From positions 19,681,095-19,745,094 of the forward strand of contig CM039119.1 of NCBI GenBank assembly GCA_022036555.1: a stretch of 64,000 bases of DNA, written 5' to 3'. The number at the start of each line of letters is the position of its first letter. Position 1 is the first letter of the stretch. Position numbers and translations under genes: made by a program. This document shows positions 43,682 through 55,300 of the stretch, one piece after another. This stretch comes from Microstegium vimineum. Taxonomy: Eukaryota; Streptophyta; Magnoliopsida; Poales; Poaceae. The notes beneath the pieces were generated by a model. That model saw only the letters and a list, made by a program, of their open reading frames with translations. It made no database searches and was not told the origin of the DNA.

Positions 43682-45310
43682 TATTGATGGTGAAAATGTC
43701 ATAATTTTCTATGCTCAAAATCACCGTCAACATCCTCATAATGAAGGGACATAAGCAAATCATGAGTATATTTTATCCAATAAATAGTTCCACATGTCCA
43801 TGGAGTATTTCTTGCAAGACTATAGGAAATGGAGAGAAATGAGCTAGTGGGACCCACATAGGGGGGTCGGCCGACCACCCTATGGGGCCCACCAGCCAAC
43901 CCAAGTACCCACATGGTAGGAGGGCCCACCTATCATAGTAAGGGGGTCACTACCCCTCTTGTGCAGGTCGGCCGACCTATAAATGGCCACCACAAAAGTT
44001 CTAACCACTCCATGACATGTGGGCCATGCTTCTAGAAGGTCTAGAGTGGTCCCACATGTCATAGGGGGGTCGGCCGACCCCCCAAGGTTGCTTGGTGGCT
44101 ACTCCTTTATCCAACCGCCATTTGCATGCCACCATGCAATGCACATGCTAAATTAAAGAAGCACATGCTGAATTATCTTGCACCATTGATCTAAAGGAAG
44201 TTAGGATCCAAGGGTTCTCATCATCCATCACGTGGATCGATGATGTGGCGGTGGAGTAGCCCCTACTCCACCTTTCCACTATAAATACCCCCTCACTCCC
44301 TCTCATTCAAGACACCACAAGGAGGAGCTCTCCACTCTCTCTCAAGATGTAGCACTTGTAGTAGTATTAGTGTTAGGAGTTAGAGTGAGCCTCTGGTCTT
44401 CAGCTCTAGTTTTCCAGGAGGTCTGGTATGCTTCTAGTATGTATTTCTCTCTTTGTAAGACATGAGTTATTTTATATAGTTATCTTCTCTACTGTGCTTT
44501 AGTACTTTACTTTATTGCAGCATGACTAGTTGTGTTGTATTGGTTGTTAGCATAGTCATAGTTGTTTGATAGTAAGATAATGGTAGTATACTTTTGCACT
44601 GGTTCACCGCACTTAACCCGGTGCTCTAATCAATTTCACCGGATGTCGGATTAGAGCAGTGAGATATAGTGTAGACATGGTGTCTAGATTATACGCTTAC
44701 CTGTGTCTGCAGCTTGTCCAACGGTTTGTTTGTGGTACCTAGTAGGGGTGACAGACCTATCTAGGCTTTGATCCCACCACGTTCGGCCATGTTCTTAAAG
44801 CGTAGGCCTTCTTGTGCTAGGCGGTTTAGCACCCTTCTCATCCCTTTCTGTTGCTAAGTGGCCTAGTGACCCAAAGTGCAATTGTGTATGAATATTGCTC
44901 TTGGTTGATATGACTTATCTTGCTAAGTTAGAACCATGCAAGTAGAGATAGATATTTGGAAACCTTATGCTCGCTCGCTGTCCTCCTCGCTCACTAAACT
45001 ACTCTTAATCATTGGAACTTCTCCTGTGTGTCATTGCACATATCATATATATCATTTACCCCTACCATAGTTTAGTTGGTATATTAGTTAGTGGATTATC
45101 ATGGTTATCTATCATATTCTTTAACCATTGCTTCCCTGAGGATAAATACGATACCCTGGAATACTCCTGGGTGAAATGCTACAGCGGTATTTCTGTGCGC
45201 TTGCAGAATATTCTACATGAGCATAATAAATACCAACAAGCATTTCTGGTCCCGTTGTCGGGGATAGGGATTTATCTCTATTTTTGGTGCGACGCTATGG
45301 AATGTCAACA
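43682..45310 (+). repeat. 5' LTR of element A
   Basis: It is 1629 bp. The start is 'tattgatgg' (inner copy 'tgttgacag') and the end is 'aatgtcaaca'. A TATA box is at 44280-44287 and a pyrimidine-rich leader follows. Three palindromes around GGTCGGCCGACC are at 43865-43878, 43965-43978 and 44068-44081. The last 72 bp (45239-45310) repeat the primer-site region in degenerate form. Confidence 0.88.
44280..44287 (+). promoter_or_regulatory. Predicted TATA box of the A LTR
   Basis: The word 'tataaata' followed by 'ccccctcactcc' is conserved in the 3' LTR at 58212-58219. Confidence 0.6.
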
Positions 45311-45318
45311 TGCATTTC

Positions 45319-45335
45319 TGGCGCCGTTGCCGGGG
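45319..45335 (+). other. Primer-binding site of element A (tRNA-Asp)
   Basis: TGGCGCCGTTGCCGGGG fits the plant tRNA-Asp 3' end exactly over 17 bases and lies 8 bases after the LTR. A degenerate copy (TGGTCCCGTTGTCGGGG) is at 45247-45263 inside the LTR. Confidence 0.85.
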
Positions 45336-48300
45336 AAGCAATTGGCGAAAGATTTTGATACTAACTCTGATGTCTGCTAATCTATGTTACCACTAGCTAT
45401 TGTGGGATTACCCTTGTTCTATTGAGTGTGCAATAAACAGGACATCAACCGTCTCGACCTTCCGGTGTTTTCTTTCCGCAAGAAAAAAATGAAAAAAAAT
45501 CATCAATGAGCCCAGGGTGTCTGATCATTCATGAATAATCAATTGTTCATCCCCACCATCTCACAGTTGTGTATATGTAGACGTTTTTTCTAACCCTGTG
45601 CAGATATAAAGAGAAGGTCGCCATCCAAAAAAATCAACATGTGACCGAGCAAAAGCACTCACAATTTTGTCTCAAATTGTGGGTGAGCATGGAATCAAGC
45701 GAGGTAAGTGAGACCCTATCGGGAGGTAACCTGACATTATCCTTGCACTCTTCTTTATTGTTTCTTACCACTGCATGTTTCCTTAAATCATCATGTCTCT
45801 AGTGCTTCTTTTGGTTAAGTCTAGGGATTCATGCATATCCATCATTTACATCAATTTTCTTTTCCAAAACTATAACATGTTTGATTGAATGTCGTTCATC
45901 CACCCCATCTGCATAAACAATTATATAAAAAAATCTCCTCTGCTTCACAATTCATGTTCTTATCTCTAATTAAATCAATCCCATTCAATGCTTCCTTTCC
46001 TATTATTGTATGCTTTGGTTTGGAAGTACCGTTCGAACGTACTCCCATAGGCTTTTTAAATTGAGCATGGTGCTTAGGTTAAATAGTCTGCCTTAATCAA
46101 ACAAGGCATGGTGTCAAGTTTGCTTATTGAATCAAAATATACTTGTATAGAATTTGGTTGTTTAGTTGGACTAACCCCTGTAGGAAAACCTCTAAAATTT
46201 TGGTGGGTAAGTCATGAGATCATTCTTAGAGACAAATCAAGGCTTGAGGTACTCTTGAAACATCTTTGTTCATCCTTGCCTTAACCTTGCTCAATTTCTG
46301 AAATTCTGATGAACAAGAAGAGAACGTCACTTGAAACATATGATAAATATTCTATGATAAACCACTAAAACCAATTTTCTATAGCGTAGAAAATGACCTC
46401 TTCCTCTATTACAACATATACCCGTTCTTGAAAATCCTTGTGTATCCCTTCGGATATGTGTTGTCTACTAATCTGTTGTAGAGATGAAACAAAACAATGG
46501 AGCAAAAGATGGCATGCCAAGGATAATAATGAAGGAGGTGAAGCCCACTCCTCCAACAGAAAACAAATTCGCCAAACCAAAATCAAAAGAAGAATCAAGA
46601 AAGGAATGATGGAGACAAGTCTTTCAAATCCACATCTTCAGGATTGCCGCTCATTGGACTTGAACCAAGAGCCCTCGTCGTGAGGTAATTTGGTATGTAT
46701 CCACATCTGATTCTCCATTGCACTCCTCCTTTTTTGTTTCATTTTGGGTTATCACATTTGAAATCTCAAGAACCCAACATCTCTTCCTGCATAAAACTTT
46801 AAGGTAAACATAACATGAGTTTTTGAGCTAGTTTGTGCCTAAGGTGGGGTCGACCAACCCCACCATGGTGCCACCTGCACTTTGTTGCACCTTGGAATCA
46901 TGTTAATAAATGTTTCATGTCATGGGGAAGTGTGGAGAGGCCACACATGGGTCAGCCGACCTGGCCAAAGACGCATCACATCACCATGTGCCTCCCACTT
47001 TGCTTGCATAAGTATCCAAGGTGCATTGCTCTAAAATTTCTGAAGTTTGAGTGCATGAGCATGTAGGGGGACATCACTTTGATCCCTTTGGTCATATCAC
47101 TTGCTTTCTTTCATGATAGACCTTAGGTCCTTCCATGCCTCCTCTTTCTTTCTGTTCATCACTCATGACACATACAACTAGCCGAAGCATGAATGGGTGA
47201 TATTCTAGTGCTCCTTTTGTCTTCCCATGCACTCGAGCTTGCATTCTTTGTTTTCACTAAACACTAGGAGCAAGAAACTTAGCTTTGGGCAAGAGATAGG
47301 GGACATGTAGGGGTCGGCCGACCCCTATATGTGGCCTATCACCTCCCTTCTTTTCTTGTTTTGCTTTACTTAGGAATCCAATGCAAAAGCCACTGAGTAT
47401 TCCTAGTGGAGGGTGCAACAGCAGGTCACCTGACCTGGCATTATCACCTTCAGTCACTTCTTTCTTCACCCTTCACTCATGTTGGAAATTTAGAGCAATC
47501 TTTGAAATTTCCTCTTGTTCTTGAGCCATTCTCTCTCGAGTTCCAAGTGTTTGTTTCTCTCAGCATGATACCTCGATGACAAGATGTCTTCCATGACATT
47601 AGCTCATTTTGAATAATCTTTTCTTGTCACTAGAATCCTTGTGTTTGGAGATGATTCCTTGGTACTCTTCATACCTATACCTAGAATATTCAAACACCTT
47701 ATCGACACATGCTTAAAAAAATGAATCAAACTAGTCTTTTTCTATGCTTCACCATGGTTATACAATCAAAATCCCTCTCCAATACGAGAGGTATTGGTTG
47801 TATGAATCATGGAGACTAACAATTGACTTAGAGAATGTGGAAAGGTGTAGAGGTATCTCAGGTGCAGGTAGGGTGAAAAGATGTAAGACCCTTGCTCAAC
47901 ACCAACACCATGGTGATACAAGGGAATTCAAAAGAACCAGCTTGGGGGAGGTTCTCTCCCCCACCAAGGAGACAAGCTTGGGGAGGAGCCCCTCCCCCTA
48001 CTAATCCTTGCAGCACAAGTGTGATGAAAAGAGCAAGCTTGGGGGAGGTCCTCTCCCCCACTTAGGTAAGTATTATTATCCCACTAAGGTATATATTCTT
48101 ATCCATCATTTTTATTTCATTGCATCTATAATAAACATTGAATAAAAGAATACAAAGACCTCCTGCTCATATGCTTCATAAATATCTTATTCTTTCTATC
48201 TTGAAAAAATGGTCATTGATGCATAAGTTGTAAGTTGGGCAACGAGTCAATAGGTTGAACAACTAAACCCCCTTTTGTCAAATGTTTTCAAATCTCACAT

Positions 48301-50012
48301 GAATGCTCATCTCTTCCTTCTCATTTTATCAACCATGTCATGAGAATAAACAAAGCATATAACATAAACTTAATCATCTTCAATGTGCTTAAGGCTAAAA
48401 AAATGATGATGAGTGAAGTTTTGGTTCCGTTGGTGTTTTTCCACCAGCAGGACCCATGCACTTAATCTTTGTCTTGTCTTTGTGTCCACAAGCGAAGAAT
48501 CTGAAAATGCAGTAGTGATGCACACTTGACAAGATGCTGTCACACACAACTCGAGCCAATTTGGCCACCATATGGGCGTCGACCGACGTCCCAAGAGTAG
48601 CCAATTGAGCTGAAGTTTGGTGTATGCATAGAGGACAAGGAGGAGACACACCTTTGAGGGCCAGATGCATCCTGATGGGGGGGGCGACCCCATCATGGAG
48701 CTATGGGCCTACCTGTCATCCTCCACTACTGATACTTCACTTCAAAACGCTGGTTTGACACATCTTCCTCTCTTCTTGGTACATGTGTGATATTTTGACA
48801 TGATCTTATGCAATCCAAAATGAACTAAAGCCAAACCTTGATTGAAATTTTGAAAAGTGATGTGCTAATGACATTCTTGAGATAGAAGTTTGCATAAATT
48901 TTATTCCATATACATATGCTTATGCTTGTGGGAAAATATCTTAATAGGAAACTCATACTTACTAAGTTGTTGTGATGTGTGATATAGTTCTAGCTTAGAA
49001 ATCCTACCTTTTCTATTCAAAGTGCTTGGAGATCTTGCTTTTGATAAAATGTCATAAAACCATAGTGTCACATACTCCTCAATGGTGAGAAATTCCTACC
49101 AAAGCCATATGATGTTCTTGCATGTTGAAAACCTTCTACATTTGCTACTTGTACTTGTGTTGAGTTTGGTCAAACCTTTTTGATCCTTGTTGAGAATTTT
49201 GTCATACTCCCAAGATCAAGATCACGTACACACTACATATATATGCTGCTTCTACACTGGAAGTACGCAGAAACATGCCTTTCATTTTCCACAAAGTTCA
49301 TGCTCCATGTTCTAAAATAGTTATCTCTCTCTAGTATGATGCTAGTAAATGAGACATAGACTATGCAAAATTATGAAAAATATGAAAAAGAAAAAAATAT
49401 AGGGCACATGAAGGTCCCAAGTTTTAGAAAAAAATGATGAGCATATCAAAGCTCATAGAAAAAGAAAAAATAATAAAGATAGCTATGTCTCAAAATAATA
49501 AGTTAGAAAGAGAGATCATATCAAATAGAGGAGTATTGATCAATTGTCATGTTCCACACACATGCACATCTTGATCTAGGATTATGACATTTTTCTCCTT
49601 GGATCCTTGTTTTGACTTTACAATATATGCAATGCAAGTATGCTTTCATGTTTATCCCTACCTGAGCTCCACATAAACCTTTTAGAAGTAGGATGAAACA
49701 CAAGAAGGCAAAACACCTTGGTAAGGAATCATACACCATTGAGCGATCTGAGAGTACCATTTGAGGAGTATAAGTGAACTATGTTTTTCATGTGAAAATT
49801 TTGAAAAACTCCAAGTTACTAAGAAATGGATTGGGAAGATGACTTTGCTTCAACAATTGTTCCACTTTTCAATTGCTCAAGGATATATGATAGCTAATGC
49901 CACATATCCCACTTGTTTAAGAAATGTTTTGGAATGAATTATGCTTTCTATATATCTTAAGGTGTTATGCTCGTGTTTACTTTAACCTTTACTCGAGGAC
50001 GAGCAAAGACTT
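45336..50012 (+). other. Internal region of element A without coding capacity
   Basis: The longest frames are 70-110 codons, on both strands, with no recognised domain. Repeated landmarks are palindromes near GGTCGGCCGACC (for example 47311-47325, with variants at 46846-46860, 46950-46962, 47421-47438 and 48575-48590) and polypurine-like blocks at 47939-48065. The end has 'ctcgaggacgagcaaag' before the polypurine tract, a signature common in Tat/Athila-type derivatives. Confidence 0.75.
47939..48065 (+). repeat. Three internal polypurine-like hairpin units in element A
   Basis: Units of the type 'agcttgggggaggt...ctcccccac' start at about 47939, 47973 and 48033. Each has a GGGGGAG arm and a CTCCCCC arm separated by a few bases, and each begins with the same 'aagcttgggg' as the terminal polypurine tract at 50013. 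Confidence 0.8.
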
Positions 50013-50027
50013 AAGCTTGGGGGATCT
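50013..50027 (+). other. Polypurine tract of element A
   Basis: 'aagcttgggggatct' directly precedes the 3' LTR start at 50028. In the family it primes plus-strand DNA synthesis. Confidence 0.75.
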
Positions 50028-50454
50028 TGTTGACAGTGAAAATGTCATAATTTTCTATGCTCAAAATAACCGTCAATAGCCTCATAATGAAGGGACATAA
50101 GCAAATCATGAGTATATTTTATCCAATAAATAGTTCCACATGTCGATGGAGTATTTCTTGTAGGACTATAGGAAATGGAGAGAAATGAGCTAGTGGGACC
50201 CACATAGGGGGGGTCGGCCGACCACCCTATGGGGCACACCAGCCATCCCAAGCACCCACATGGTAGGCGGGCCCACCTGTCATAGTAAGGGGGTCACTAC
50301 CCCTCTTGTGCAGGTCAACCGACCTATAAATGGTGACCACCAAAGTTCTAACCACTCCATGACATGTGGGCCATGCTTCTAGAAGGTCTAGAGTGGTCCC
50401 ACATGTCATAGGGGGGTCGGCCGACCTCCCCCAAGGTGGCTTGGTGGCCACTCC

Positions 50455-51364
50455 TGATGATGACCCGTAGGGTTCGCAGTTCGATCTTTCGATGAGAGTT
50501 GGTGGATAACTCGATTGGTGGATGGAGATGACGTTCACGGCTCGACTACAACCGTCCAAGGACGCTGCGCCTTAGCAACCGATACACCACCTCCGATGGC
50601 TGCCGTGATCTTGCGGCGCGACAACCAGCCACTAGGGCTCCCGTCCTGCAAGCAATCGAAGAACCAGCAAGAACAAGATGAACAAGCACTCAATTGCAAG
50701 ATGAATATGAAGGTTTCAATCTGAGAACACAATATGGTGAGGTTCTGATGACAATCAGACGGACGGTTGATCCAACACGCGCGCTGAAAGGCGGTAGCAA
50801 TAGCTAACTCGACGAAACAAAACCTAAACTGTTTGTGGCAGCTCTAAAGACTTATAAGGAGTTGGGAGGACGACCACAAGGGTGTTGGGGTCGTTCTCCA
50901 ACCCTAGGACGCGTCCCTAATGGACCCAACTTGATACTTGGGCCACAGGCCCAAAATAAGGTGACGCAGCACCGGTGGACAGAAAAGGTCTCGGTACAAA
51001 AACGATGACCCTGGACGCATCTGATAAGGTATAGCCATGCTTCTGGATCCGTTGGAAAGTAGACTTGATAAGCTTTCCAAAGAGTGTGAGAATGTCCCAA
51101 TCGGAGTCCGTATGAAGTCGTGGCATCCATCACAAGTTGGTGCTGTCCTGCAGTCCAAATCCAGCTAGCGCCCATCCCGTGTCCCGCTGATCCTCTCCAT
51201 TGTTCCTGAGCAAAACAACAGTGCACGTGTCTCCATTGTCTAAATATAATGGACAAGAGTTTGAGAATAAACTTACTTGATGATTTAGTTCACGGGCACG
51301 AGCACGAGTAATAGGACCAAGTGGTGCTGGAGATGGTGTTGGTGTGGTGTTGATGTCCTCATCA
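50455..51364 (-). repeat. 3' LTR of element B
   Basis: It starts and ends TGATGA...TCATCA. A weak TATA-like 'CTTATAAG' (minus strand) is at 50851-50858. The first 235 bases in element orientation (51364-51130) encode the C-terminus of the integrase frame. Confidence 0.93.
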
Positions 51365-52344
51365 TCCTCCCCTTCTTGCATTTGAGTCGTCCTCGACTCA
51401 AGCTCATCTTCCTCTCCCAAATATGGCTTCAAATCTGCAATGTTAAATGTGGGACTAATCCCAAAAGCTACAGGAAGATCAAGCTTATATGCATTCTCAT
51501 TAATACGTTTTAGCACTTTAAATGGTCCATCAGCTCTAGGCAGCAATTTAGATTTTCTCAATTCAGGAAACCTATCCTTTCTCAAATGCAACCAAACCAA
51601 ATCACCAGGTTCAAAAATCAATTGCTTTCTACCTTTATCACCAGCAATCTTATACTTAGCATTCATGCGCTCTATGTTTGCTTTAGTTGTTTCATGCAAT
51701 TTTAACATCAACTCAGCACGTTGCTTAGCATCAAAATTCAATTGTTCAGAAGTTGGTAGAGGCATTAAATCAATAGGAGCACGTGGTAACAAGCCATAAA
51801 CAACCTCAAATGGGCACATCTTGGTAGTAGAATGCACTGAACGATTATAAGCAAACTCAATATGAGGCAAACAATCTTCCCACATCTTAATATTCTTCTT
51901 TAAAACAGCCCTTAACATAGTAGACAAAGTTCTATTCACAACTTCAGTTTGACCATCAGTTTGGGGATGACATGTGGTAGAAAATAAAAGTTTAGTCCCC
52001 AATTTACCCCATAAAGTTCTCCAAAAATGGCTAAGAAATTTAGCATCTCGATCAGAAACAATTGTATTTGGCACACCATGCAAACGAACAACTTCTCGAA
52101 AGAACAAATCAGCAATATGTGTAGCATCATCAGTTTTATGACAAGGTATAAAGTGTGCCATCTTAGAAAATCTATCCACAACCACAAAAACACTATCACG
52201 ACCCTTCCTAGTCCTTGGCAATCCCAAAACAAAATCCATAGAAATATCTTCCCAAGGTGCGTTAGGAACAGGTAGAGGCATATACAAACCGTGGGGATGT
52301 AAGCGTGACTTTGCCTTTTTGACAAGTTGTGCAGCGAGCAACAA
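51130..52344 (-). CDS. Integrase part of B pol (after a frameshift), extending into the 3' LTR
   Basis: The 404-codon frame begins just after the integrase zinc finger, with its first codons overlapping the upstream frame. The DDE core is complete: Asp in 'SMDFVLGLPRTRKG' (residue 37), Asp in 'IVSDRDAKF' (98) and Glu in 'DGQTEVVNR' (134). The C-terminal part shows 'GPFKVLKRINENAYKL' and 'FNIADLKPYLG', then an acidic linker and 'GPITRARARELNHQV'. Translation ends at 51130, 235 bp inside the LTR. Integrase inserts the DNA copy into the genome, and its C-terminus may guide target choice. The ATG at 52344 is not expected to be a real start; the frame should be reached from the upstream one. It is counted as a coding remnant because the only break is the frameshift. 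Confidence 0.88.
   Translation of the reverse strand: MLLAAQLVKKAKSRLHPHGLYMPLPVPNAPWEDISMDFVLGLPRTRKGRDSVFVVVDRFSKMAHFIPCHKTDDATHIADLFFREVVRLHGVPNTIVSDRDAKFLSHFWRTLWGKLGTKLLFSTTCHPQTDGQTEVVNRTLSTMLRAVLKKNIKMWEDCLPHIEFAYNRSVHSTTKMCPFEVVYGLLPRAPIDLMPLPTSEQLNFDAKQRAELMLKLHETTKANIERMNAKYKIAGDKGRKQLIFEPGDLVWLHLRKDRFPELRKSKLLPRADGPFKVLKRINENAYKLDLPVAFGISPTFNIADLKPYLGEEDELESRTTQMQEGEDDEDINTTPTPSPAPLGPITRARARELNHQVSLFSNSCPLYLDNGDTCTVVLLRNNGEDQRDTGWALAGFGLQDSTNL
51365..51378 (-). other. Polypurine tract of element B
   Basis: The minus strand reads GCAAGAAGGGGAGGA directly before the 3' LTR. It lies inside the coding frame of the integrase C-terminus. Confidence 0.7.
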
Positions 52345-55300
52345 ATCGCTCCACGTCTCTCCTCATCTTTGGCCAAAAGAAATGACCAGCAAGTATGTCC
52401 TCCGTCTTCTTTGCTCCAAAATGTCCCATCAAGCCACCTCCATGCGCTTCCTGAAGCAACAACAAACGAACGGAGCTAGCTGGGATGCATAGCTTGTTAG
52501 CTCTAAACACAAAGCCATCATTTAGAACAAATTTATTCCATGCTTTTCCATCCTTACATTGCAGCAACACGTCTTTAAAATCATTATCATGTATATATTG
52601 TTGTTTAATTGTTTCCAAACCAAAGATCTTATAATCAAGTTGTGTTAATAAAGTATATCTCCTAGACAAAGCATCAGCAATGATATTCTCTTTCCCTTTC
52701 TTGTGCTTAATTATATAAGGAAAAGATTCAATAAATTCAACCCACTTAGCATGTCTACGGTTCAGTTTTACTTGACTACGAATATGCTTTAACGATTCAT
52801 GATCAGAATGAATAACAAATTCTTTGGGCCACAAATAATGCTGCCATGTTTCTAATGTTCGCACGAGAGCATACAATTCCTTATCATAAGTAGAATAATT
52901 CAGAAGAGGCCCACTTAGTTTCTCACTAAAATATGCAATGGGTTTACCTTCTTGTAACAAAACACCACCCAATCCAATTCCACTAGCATCACATTCAAGT
53001 TCAAAAGTTTTATTAAAATCAGGAAGTTGGAGAAGAGGTGCATGTGTCAACTTATCTTTCAACATGTTGAAGGCCCTCTCTTGTGGGGTTCCCCAAGAAA
53101 ACACGACTCCCTTCTTCGTAAGCTCATTCAATGGTGCAGCAATGGTGCTGAAATCCTGCACAAAGCGACGATAGAACCCAGCAAGTCCTAGAAAACTCCG
53201 CACTTGGGTGATAGTCTTTGGTACTGGCCAACCCTGTATAGCGTCCACCTTGGCTTTATCAACCTCAATTCCCTGTGGAGTAACAACATAGCCAAGAAAA
53301 GAAACACGATCTGTGCAAAAGGTGCACTTATCAAGGTTACCAAATAAACGTGCCTCCCGTAGAGCTTTAAAAACAACACATAAATGATCAATATGTTCTT
53401 CCATAGATTTGCTGTAAATTAATATATCATCAAAATAAACAACAACAAATCTTCCAATGAAAGCACGCAAAACCTCATTCATCAATCTCATGAAGGTACT
53501 AGGTGCATTAGTTAACCCAAAAGGCATGACTAACCACTCATACAAACCGAACTTAGTTTTGAATGCAGTTTTCCATTCATCTCCCAATTTCATGCGAATC
53601 TGATGATACCCGCTACGCAAATCCACTTTGGAAAACACAACAGCACCACTCAATTCATCTAGCATGTCATCTAATCGTGGAATTGGATGACGATATCGAA
53701 TAGTAATATTATGAATAGCCCGACAATCCACACACATACGCCACGATCCATCTTTCTTAGGCACTAAAATAACCGGAACAGCACAAGGACTTAGAGACTC
53801 ACGTATGTAACCTTTGCCGAGGAGTTCTTGCACTTGACGCTGAATCTCCTTTGTTTCTTCTGGATTGGTCCTATATGGTGCATGGTTGGGCAATGAGGCA
53901 CCAGGAATCAGGTCAATTTGGTGCTCAATGCCTCGAAGTGGTGGCAGGCCCGATGGTACTTCACTTGGGAACACATCCGAATACTCCTGCAAAATGTTAG
54001 CGACAGCAGGAGGCAAAGAACGCTGCATATCATGAAGGGAAATCAATACCTCTTTGCATACTATAGCATAAGCAACAGTAGTGGAAGCATTCAACTCATT
54101 AATATCAGATTTAGTAGCAAGCAAACAATTTCCTTTCAATTTTATCTCCTCTTTCATATCAGCAACAGATTGGTCATTTCTATTGCTCTCACTTTTAGCT
54201 TTTGAGGCTTTAGCTACATCATCTTGCATAATAGCTTCAGGGGACATAGGATGCAACACAATTTTTTTATCATGGTATAGAAAAGAATATTGATTTGTTC
54301 GACCAGAATGCATAGAATCTCTATCAAATTGCCAAGGTCGACCTAGCAGCACATTACAAGCTTGCATAGGCACAACATCACATTCAACCACATCTTTATA
54401 GGATCCAATGGAAAAATTGATTCGCACAAGTCTAGTTACCTTTGCCTTACCGCTGTTATTTAACCATTGAATGTAATATGGATGTGGGTGTGGTTTGGTG
54501 GTAAGCGCAAGCTTCTCCACCATGTCAGCGCTTGCCAAGTTGTTGCAGCTACCTCCATCGATGATCATGCGACATGAACGCTCCTTGATGACACACTTTG
54601 TTTGGAACAACGTGTGTCGCTGATTTTGCTCCGCCCTCTCCATTTGTGCACTAAGCACACGCTGTACAATGAGGCTCTCATAGTGGTCGGCTGCACCTGC
54701 ATTAATATGTTCTTCCACATATTCTTCACTACCTGCATGGTCAGCCGCAAGCAATGCAAGTGTATCATCATCAAAATCACTAGCAGATGAATACTCACCA
54801 TCATCTTTGACTATCATAACGCGCTTGCTTGAACACTCGCGCATCATATGGCCATATCCCTTGCATCGATGACACTGAATGTCTCTTGTTCTACCTGTAG
54901 ATGCCACGGACGAAGCACTTGCACTAGGCTTCTGTACCGTCTTCGCCACTGAATTCGCTGGAGTAGCACGAAGCTTGTCGCTAGTAGGAGCTGGTGTAGT
55001 CGTAGTAGGAGTCGTACGGGGCTGCCATGAATTAGTCTTCCCTGCAGAAAAGTTAGTCCTAGCACTCGCACGTCGCCCCTGCACTTCCCTTTCAGCTTTA
55101 CAAGCAAGATGAAACAAACGGGTTACGTTAGTGTACTCTTTATATGCAAGGATGTCCTGAATTTCACGATTTAACCCACCCAAAAATCTTGCCATAGCAG
55201 GTTCCTCATCCTCCTCTAAATTACAACGCAACATACCCATTTGTAATTCTTGATAATACTCTTCTACACTTTTAGCACCCTGTCTTAGTTGTTGGAGTTT

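Noticed and set aside
50515..51256. Open frames of 65-134 codons in the B LTRs (duplicated at 57199-57940)
   Set aside because: They are in LTR sequence, overlap on both strands, and have no domain. Only the frame continuing from integrase is supported.
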